From Chelativorans sp. J32 (GTDB lineage: Bacteria > Pseudomonadota > Alphaproteobacteria > Rhizobiales > Rhizobiaceae), in contig NZ_JAEQ01000002.1 in the NCBI RefSeq assembly GCF_000518985.1, forward strand, positions 124,001 to 188,000: a stretch of 64,000 nucleotides of DNA, given 5' to 3'. Position numbers and translations under genes: made by a program. The notes below the pieces were generated by a model. The model ran no database searches. It saw only the letters and a list, made by a program, of their open reading frames with translations, and had not been told where the DNA came from. Positions 59,151 through 64,000 of the stretch are shown here, piece by piece (the stretch's first letter is position 1; every line of letters begins with the position of its first letter).

Positions 59151-60179
59151 CTAGCGCACAGGCTGATCAGATCCTTCGGCCTTTCCGAGCTTTTCCAGCG
59201 CCTCATCAGCAATGGAAAAATCCACCCATTGCTCAAGGTCGACCTTTTGCAAGCCTTCAAAGTCCGGGCTCTCATAGGCCCAGTTGGCCGTGTACTCCAA
59301 TTCTTCACGATTGAGGCCACCATTGACGCTCCAGCTCTCGGCGAAAGCCTCGGCAAGCGCCTCGAGGTCCTCCCGGCTGACATCGTCCCGCGCCTCTGCC
59401 ATCGCGTCGACCCATTTCTGGGGATCCGCTGCGAAATCGCGCGAGGCGGCGATGATAGCCCGCGTGACCGCGACCACGTCGTCGTGGCGCTTCTCGAGAA
59501 CCTCGTCCATGACGACATTGACTTTCTGAACGACGGGTGCGGCGGCATAGTACTCATCCTGGTCGACCAGGACGTGCAGTCCATCCTTGTCCGGCAAGGA
59601 GAACCATACGCCGATCGACATGGTCGTCGCGTCCACCTGCCCGGCGGCGAGGGCCTGGGCGCGGACGCTCGGCTGGCCAATGCCGACGAATTTCAGCGAC
59701 TCGGTGTCGACGCCTTTCGTCTGCAGGACCTTGGTGCTCAATGTATGATCAAGGCTGCCCAGCCGGCCGACGGCAAAGCTCTTTCCGGAAAGCTGGTCCG
59801 GAGTAGCGATTTCCGACTTTGAAGCGATGAGGAAGGGGAGGGCCTTGTTGGGAGAAAGGACTGCTTTCATCCCCAATTGATCGCGCGCGACCAGCTGCAG
59901 AACGGAATCCACCGAGATATTGGCCATCTCGCCTTCACCGGCACGGAGCGCCACCAGCGCCGATGGCGTCTGCTGAACCCTGACCAGCTCGACATCGACG
60001 CCCTCACGCTCGAAATATCCAAGCTCCACCGCCAGATCCATCACGGAGTTCGGGACGAGCGGAGTCGTAAGATCGGTTACGATAAGGCGAAAAGGTTCAG
60101 CCGCTGCGCCCTGTGCGAATATCTGAAGCGCCGCCGCGGCGACAATTCCAAGTTTGAAGTAATGGACAGGCTTGGCCAC
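59151..60179 (-). CDS. ABC transporter substrate-binding protein (NMT1/THI5-like)
   Basis: 342 residues from the GTG at 60179, which has AGGAGGAG 5 bases upstream; the longer frame to 60257 is unlikely. Signal peptide (YFKLGIVAAAALQIFAQGAA). Mature domain: AVELGYFEREGVDVELVRVQ, LRAGEGEMANISVDSVLQL, GRLGSLDHTLSTKVLQTKGV, DATTMSIGVWFSLPD, the fold for taurine, sulfonate, nitrate or pyrimidine-precursor binding. Ligand is not determinable; the context suggests a compound linked to periplasmic oxidation. Confidence 0.88.
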   Translation of the reverse strand: MAKPVHYFKLGIVAAAALQIFAQGAAAEPFRLIVTDLTTPLVPNSVMDLAVELGYFEREGVDVELVRVQQTPSALVALRAGEGEMANISVDSVLQLVARDQLGMKAVLSPNKALPFLIASKSEIATPDQLSGKSFAVGRLGSLDHTLSTKVLQTKGVDTESLKFVGIGQPSVRAQALAAGQVDATTMSIGVWFSLPDKDGLHVLVDQDEYYAAAPVVQKVNVVMDEVLEKRHDDVVAVTRAIIAASRDFAADPQKWVDAMAEARDDVSREDLEALAEAFAESWSVNGGLNREELEYTANWAYESPDFEGLQKVDLEQWVDFSIADEALEKLGKAEGSDQPVR

Positions 60180-60353
60180 TGAAGCTCCTCCTCTTCTCAG
60201 AGCATCCTCGTCCCATCGGATGAGAAGTTGTTCCCGCCCATTTGGCCACTTGCGCAAAATGGAAGAGAATCAGCCGCGCTGGACGCTTCGTTCCTCGATA
60301 GAACAATCTTCAAACTCATATCAAGCGCGGAAGCCGGCAACAACTCGTCCGGC

Positions 60354-61127
60354 TCAATTTCCAGCCGTCGTGACTCGCCAGCGGCTGGCCCAGTTCTCCA
60401 GCATTCTCAGTCCCTGACTTACAAGTCCCCCGATCAGCGCCAGCGCCAGAACGACAACGAAGTAGCGCGCCATTTGAAAAGTATTGCCGTAAAGCGCGAG
60501 CAATCCGCCCAATCCGCTGGCCGCAGTGTAAAGCTCCGCCACGACGGTGTTGATCAAGCCGATGGTGGCCCCGATCCGAAGCCCCATGACGACGAAGGAA
60601 AGCGCGCCCGGCAGCATGATCCGCCAATAGATCTGGGAACGGGTCGCTCCCATGGAGCGTGCCATCTCGATCAGTTCGGCATCGCTGTTGAGAATGCCGG
60701 AATAGGTGCCGATCAGGATGGGAATGACGGCGCCGAGGAAGACGACCGCGATCTTTGCCTCGGGGCCGAGGCCGAGAAACAGGATGATGAGGGGAATGAA
60801 GGCAACCCTCGGCGTCGCCATGAGTGCGTTCACATAAATGTCCAGGGTGCGACCGAGATCGCGGATGCCTCCCATCAGCATCCCGATCGGAATGCCGACC
60901 ACAACCGCCAGCGCATAGCCGCTGCAATAGACGCCAAGGCTGCTCAGCAGCGGCTGCGCGATTCTTCCGTCGCCGATTAAGTATTGCGCGGCCGACAGCG
61001 TGCTGAGCGGGGTAGGGATCAGGTTCTCCCCGACGACCAGGGATATGACCCACCAGAGGAGAAGAAACAGCACGAAGGCCAGTAGGCGGTAGACGGTGAT
61101 CATCGAAGCTTTCAACCCGGTCGCCAT
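60354..61127 (-). CDS. ABC transporter permease (taurine/nitrate/sulfonate type)
   Basis: 257 residues, about six transmembrane helices. BPD_transp_1 motif: EMARSMGATRSQIYWRIMLPGALSF (EAA loop), then GLRIGATIGLINTVVAELYTA. Start at 61127 or 61103, neither with a clear ribosome-binding site. First gene of the minus-strand transporter set; 174 bases separate it from the binding-protein gene. Confidence 0.9.
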   Translation of the reverse strand: MATGLKASMITVYRLLAFVLFLLLWWVISLVVGENLIPTPLSTLSAAQYLIGDGRIAQPLLSSLGVYCSGYALAVVVGIPIGMLMGGIRDLGRTLDIYVNALMATPRVAFIPLIILFLGLGPEAKIAVVFLGAVIPILIGTYSGILNSDAELIEMARSMGATRSQIYWRIMLPGALSFVVMGLRIGATIGLINTVVAELYTAASGLGGLLALYGNTFQMARYFVVVLALALIGGLVSQGLRMLENWASRWRVTTAGN

Positions 61128-61434
61128 CGATTTTGGAATGGAGGCGCAAATCTATTGAGCAGAAATCCTTGGCATGCGTCCAGATCAAAGTGGGCGAGGG
61201 GACCTGCCAGCTCCGTGCAGGAAATGGCTTTTCTTTGCCCGCGAGCCGTGGAGGGCGGTCATCTTCAACGACGGTTTTCGATCCGAACCTGTTTCCTCGC
61301 CCAGCTGATGAGACGTTGGAACGCTTGACACGATTGACAGTTTCGCCTTTCCAAGGTGAAGCGGCGGGTCTGAAGCGGAAAACCGCGCTCGTTTCGCGTT
61401 GAAAGCCCTCTTGGGCTCAATAGGGAGAAAAAGA
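61128..61434. other. Divergent region of ABC permease and pseudoazurin genes
   Basis: 307 bases. Two TTGACA boxes facing the pseudoazurin gene at 61325-61330 and 61334-61339 could be -35 elements, but no matching -10 box was seen. AGGGAG precedes the pseudoazurin ATG. Nothing else is evident. Confidence 0.35.
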
Positions 61435-61890
61435 ATGCGACGGATCAGGACGATTATGCTTGCTGCTTCTCTTGCGGGCGTGGCTTTCAGCCTTCCTGCA
61501 ATTGCGGCGGATCATGAAGTGAAGATGCTCAACAAGGGCAGCGATGGCGAGATGATGGTCTTCGAGCCCGCATATCTGAAGATTGCGCCGGGCGACACCG
61601 TGACCTTCATTGCCACCGACAAGGGGCACAATTCGGAAGCCATCAAGGGCATGGTGCCCGAGGGCGCCGAAATGTGGAAGGGTAAGATCAACGAGGAGAT
61701 CAAGGTCACCTTCGACCAGGAAGGCGTCTACGGTTACCGCTGCGCCCCGCATTACGGAATGGGCATGGTCGGCCTGATCCAGGTTGGAGACAACCCCGCC
61801 AATCTCGAACAAGCCAAGGCCGTCAAGCTGCCGAACAAGGCTGCTGAGCGGATGACGGCATATTTCGAGCAGGCTTCCGCCACCCAGTAA
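61435..61890 (+). CDS. Pseudoazurin (type 1 blue copper protein)
   Basis: 151 residues. Signal peptide of about 25 residues ([20 protein letters not shown]). Copper ligands His65, Cys103, His106 and Met111 in DKGHNSE and [11 protein letters not shown]; after removal of 25 residues these become 40, 78, 81 and 86, the standard pseudoazurin numbering. A soluble periplasmic electron carrier, often a donor to nitrite reductase or an acceptor from methylamine or alcohol oxidation. Here the context favours quinoprotein-linked electron transfer. Confidence 0.93.
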   Translation: MRRIRTIMLAASLAGVAFSLPAIAADHEVKMLNKGSDGEMMVFEPAYLKIAPGDTVTFIATDKGHNSEAIKGMVPEGAEMWKGKINEEIKVTFDQEGVYGYRCAPHYGMGMVGLIQVGDNPANLEQAKAVKLPNKAAERMTAYFEQASATQ

Positions 61891-61900
61891 AATCGGATCT

Positions 61901-61928
61901 GCCTCCCGGCAATTTTTCGCCGGGAGGC
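61901..61928. terminator. Bidirectional hairpin between pseudoazurin and propeller genes
   Basis: GCCTCCCGGC (61901-61910), 8-base loop, GCCGGGAGGC (61919-61928): perfect 10-bp stem between convergent genes, with five T in the loop but none after the stem. Confidence 0.6.
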
Positions 61929-61947
61929 ATTCTCAATGGCGCCGGCT

Positions 61948-62940
61948 TCAGTCTCCCAAGGGGACGAATGCGAGGGCGTTGTTGGGGTTCATCGGGATGA
62001 CGAGCTGGTTTGCGCCGGCGTCGTAGCACATGGATGCGGCGCTCGGGATGCCGGTGGCGATGAGTTCCGCCTTTCCATCCGGGGAAATACGGGAAATTCC
62101 GCCTTCCCTGACGCTGCTGACGTATTTCGTCCCGTCTTCCATGATCACGATGCCGTCGCTTCCGCCTTGCGCGGCCTCTTCGGTCTTGATCAGTTCGCCT
62201 TCGGGCGAGAAGGTCAACACGGCCTTGTCTCCGATGTTCACCACGACGAGATTCCCGTCATTGTCGATGGCGATGCCGTTCGGCAGGTTGAGCGGATCGC
62301 CTTCGATCAAGACGGTCGAGGTCCCGTCCGGGGTGATCTTGAAGACCCGGAAGGTCGAAGGATCGGGGTTCTGACCGCCGGCGGAAGTCTGCGTCGCGTA
62401 GATGGTGCCGTCAGAGGCCACCTCGATGTCGTTGAAGCCGGGGGATTCCTCCGTCTTGATTTCGCCGGCAGGCGCCCCGGTCTCCATGTCGAACATCCGA
62501 ATCACGGAAACGGTGGGGGTGTTCTCGTCGGTGCCGCCATCCCGGTCGGCCACGTAAAGCTTGCCGCCCTCGATGTCGCTGCCGAATGGCTGGTTGAGAA
62601 CCAACCCGTTGCGATTCACGCCGATCCAGCGGGCGGTGTGAACCGAACCGTCGTGATTGATCAGGGAGATGAAGCCGTCATTCGGCGCCTCATCCTGATT
62701 CGCCCCCCTGTTGACTGCCACGATCAGGTCTCGCGATTCGTCGTAGGAGCAGCTTTCCGCATTCACGATCGCACCGTAGACTTTGACGTTGTCGGACATG
62801 GCCGTGTAGTTGCCGTTGACCGTCACGCCGAGAGGCTGTCCTGCTTCGAAGGGCTTGTCGCCCTGGTTCGCATCCTGTGCATGGACCAGCGTGGAACCCG
62901 TAAGAAGCAGACCAAGCATGGTCGGTACCAGATATTTCAT
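61948..62940 (-). CDS. Secreted NHL/SMP-30-like beta-propeller protein
   Basis: 330 residues. Signal peptide (MKYLVPTMLGLLLTGSTLVH then AQD). Mature part has NHL/SMP-30-like blades: LNLPNGIAIDNDGNLVVVNI, PGFNDIEVASDGTIYATQTS, SDGIVIMEDGTKYVSSVREG, SAASMCYDAGANQLVIPMNP. AGGAGGTT precedes the ATG. It resembles gluconolactonase-type propellers, but the divalent-metal ligand set cannot be confirmed by eye. Divergent from the Rieske gene. Confidence 0.82.
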   Translation of the reverse strand: MKYLVPTMLGLLLTGSTLVHAQDANQGDKPFEAGQPLGVTVNGNYTAMSDNVKVYGAIVNAESCSYDESRDLIVAVNRGANQDEAPNDGFISLINHDGSVHTARWIGVNRNGLVLNQPFGSDIEGGKLYVADRDGGTDENTPTVSVIRMFDMETGAPAGEIKTEESPGFNDIEVASDGTIYATQTSAGGQNPDPSTFRVFKITPDGTSTVLIEGDPLNLPNGIAIDNDGNLVVVNIGDKAVLTFSPEGELIKTEEAAQGGSDGIVIMEDGTKYVSSVREGGISRISPDGKAELIATGIPSAASMCYDAGANQLVIPMNPNNALAFVPLGD

Positions 62941-63252
62941 GATTGAAACCTCCTATCGTGAAGTATGTGCGCGGGAGCAATGAATACGGGAATCCGTACA
63001 CTCCCTGGCCATGGAGCAGCTTTTCGCTGCGGGCATGTCATGTTGCCACTGAAACGGGTCACGTGGGTAGACTTAACTGCGACTTTTTTACTTGCAGTCA
63101 CCTGCTTCTCTTTATAGCCTAGATGATGTGAGGAGGTTCCCCTAGGTGACCCAGAGGTCAGCGGCCTGGGGATGTGAAAGTTCACTGAATTCTCCGATGC
63201 GGTGTTAAGAATGGGCCCTTGGGCCCAGTTAACGAGTTCAGGACGTCATCCA
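62941..63252. other. Divergent region between propeller and Rieske genes
   Basis: 312 bases. Contains the propeller gene's AGGAGGTT, a run CCTCCTATCG, and a small palindrome GTGAA-AG-TTCAC (63174-63185). No RNA gene seen. Confidence 0.35.
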
Positions 63253-63846
63253 TTGAAACGTGATTCGGAAAACCAACAGTCCACAGTAGGATGCTGTGGG
63301 GGAAACGTTAATCGCCGCCTAGTCGTTGGCGGCATCGTCGGGATCGCAGCAGCACCGGCATTGGCCCAAGACCAAAGCTCGGATGCAGCTTCCGCTCCTC
63401 CCCAGCCGGGCGACTATCTCGTTCGCGCCAGCGGCGATGACCAGACGACCCCGCTTACGCCAGACGACATTGTGCCAAACTCGGCGCCGGTCCAGGCATG
63501 GCCGGCGGATTCGGCCACACAGACGGTGCGCAGCGACAACTGGCAAAATCTGCTCGTGCTGACCCGGTGGGATCCCGCCGTGCTCAGCCCCGAAGGGCAG
63601 CAATACGCAGCCGGAGGCGTCGTCGCGCAAAGCGCGATCTGCACGCATGAGGGATGCGAGGTTACCAGCTGGGTTGCTGAGAACTTCTTGATGGAGTGCC
63701 CTTGCCATCTGTCCCGCTTCGATCCTCGGCAGAACGGTGCGGTGATGCAAGGACCCGCCAACCGCAAGCTGCCCGCTCTTGCTCTCAAGCTGGACGGGGA
63801 CAAGATCGTTGTAGCTTCTGGCTTCGACGGGCGCGTTGGGGGCTGA
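63253..63846 (+). CDS. Tat-exported Rieske [2Fe-2S] protein
   Basis: 197 residues from TTG 63253, preceded by AGGA at 9 bases; no ATG with a ribosome-binding site exists in this frame. Twin-arginine-like segment NRRLVVGGIVGIAAAPALAQ (20-39). Rieske motifs: C130-T-H132-E-G-C135 and C149-P-C151-H152, giving Cys/His ligands and the disulfide pair of high-potential bc1-type centres. It is too short for the bc1 subunit alone and no cytochrome b or arsenite-oxidase gene is visible; the partner may be the next gene. Confidence 0.87.
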   Translation: MKRDSENQQSTVGCCGGNVNRRLVVGGIVGIAAAPALAQDQSSDAASAPPQPGDYLVRASGDDQTTPLTPDDIVPNSAPVQAWPADSATQTVRSDNWQNLLVLTRWDPAVLSPEGQQYAAGGVVAQSAICTHEGCEVTSWVAENFLMECPCHLSRFDPRQNGAVMQGPANRKLPALALKLDGDKIVVASGFDGRVGG

Positions 63847-63900
63847 CCCCACCCGTACGTATATCTTCACTTTCTCATCGCGCTCTCTAGGGAGGGAATT

Positions 63901-64000
63901 ATGTCGCGTAGATTAGCTTCTTCAACTTTACTTGGCGCGGGGCTTGCCCTGCTCATGGTGTCCACGTCGCTTGCTCAGCAGGCGCCCGCGGGACCCACCG
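63901..64000 (+). CDS. Exported protein, start only (cut by window end)
   Basis: ATG at 63901 with GGGAGGG 5 bases upstream. Thirty-three residues are visible: a basic start and a signal peptide (SSTLLGAGLALLMVSTSLAQ) followed by QAPAGPT. It follows the Rieske gene by 54 bases, so it is probably its operon partner, perhaps a quinoprotein or cytochrome. The visible part does not decide. Confidence 0.7.
   Translation, partial: MSRRLASSTLLGAGLALLMVSTSLAQQAPAGPT

Noticed and set aside
58515-59822. 435-codon plus-strand frame
   Set aside because: Antisense to the ABC ATPase and binding-protein genes that carry clear motifs.

Overview
The window is about 64 kb of chromosomal DNA from a GC-rich alphaproteobacterium, most likely a member of the Hyphomicrobiales (rhizobia and relatives, Phyllobacteriaceae-like). 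The pointers are a 1160-residue CarB, a short intergenic RNA resembling the rhizobial alpha-r14 family, dispersed palindrome-rich intergenic repeats, a TadG-like protein and many short GNAT, GST, VOC and AraC/GlxA genes. No rRNA, tRNA, CRISPR array, integrase or IS transposase was seen. The taxonomic call is inference from gene content.

Layout. 1-12.4 kb: end of a LysR regulator, a candidate sRNA, an EF-G paralogue, a MarR-GNAT fusion with a perfect operator palindrome, aspartate aminotransferase, an EAL protein, a GST, Ogt, a lipoprotein transglycosylase and a serine-protease autotransporter broken by two compensating frameshifts. 12.7-16.0 kb: a cupin gene, then an accessory patch made of a roughly 255-bp tandem repeat array with a DUF559 endonuclease-like gene inside it, and an AT-rich DUF5677 gene disrupted by a 19-bp tandem duplication. 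16-32 kb: carB, MipA/OmpV, ArsR/LysE, HxlR with an acyl-CoA dehydrogenase, a methyltransferase, CorA, an MFS pump, a zinc metallopeptidase, DUF2937, TadG-like and carA. carA is preceded by a promoter, a 13-codon leader ORF and a terminator that overlaps an antiterminator, which together form a candidate attenuator. 32-44.5 kb: YqeY, AraC, VOC, DHFR-like, a GlxA regulator divergent from a membrane DJ-1 protein, an FAD monooxygenase, a PNPOx-like protein, a periplasmic SUOX-like protein/histidine kinase/LuxR-type response regulator operon, and small exported proteins. 44.8-53.6 kb: a 1465-residue autotransporter, GNAT and GST, a frameshifted GlxA regulator and an SLC13 permease.

53.8-64 kb is the most coherent system. 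An ABC ATPase, a ligandless cupredoxin-like protein, a YVTN beta-propeller, a periplasmic binding protein and an ABC-2 type permease match the PQQ-alcohol-dehydrogenase-associated set, which is the core of the lanthanide utilisation (lut) locus in methylotrophs. They are followed by a taurine/nitrate-type ABC transporter, a pseudoazurin, a secreted NHL/SMP-30-like propeller, a Rieske protein and the start of another exported protein cut by the window edge. The region looks like periplasmic quinoprotein oxidation plus metal or cofactor supply. The dehydrogenase itself and a TonB receptor are not in the window.

Four genes show apparent frameshifts or duplications (positions near 12183, 11935, 15219-15256, 42769 and 51465). 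Whether these are real decay or assembly errors cannot be told from the sequence alone.
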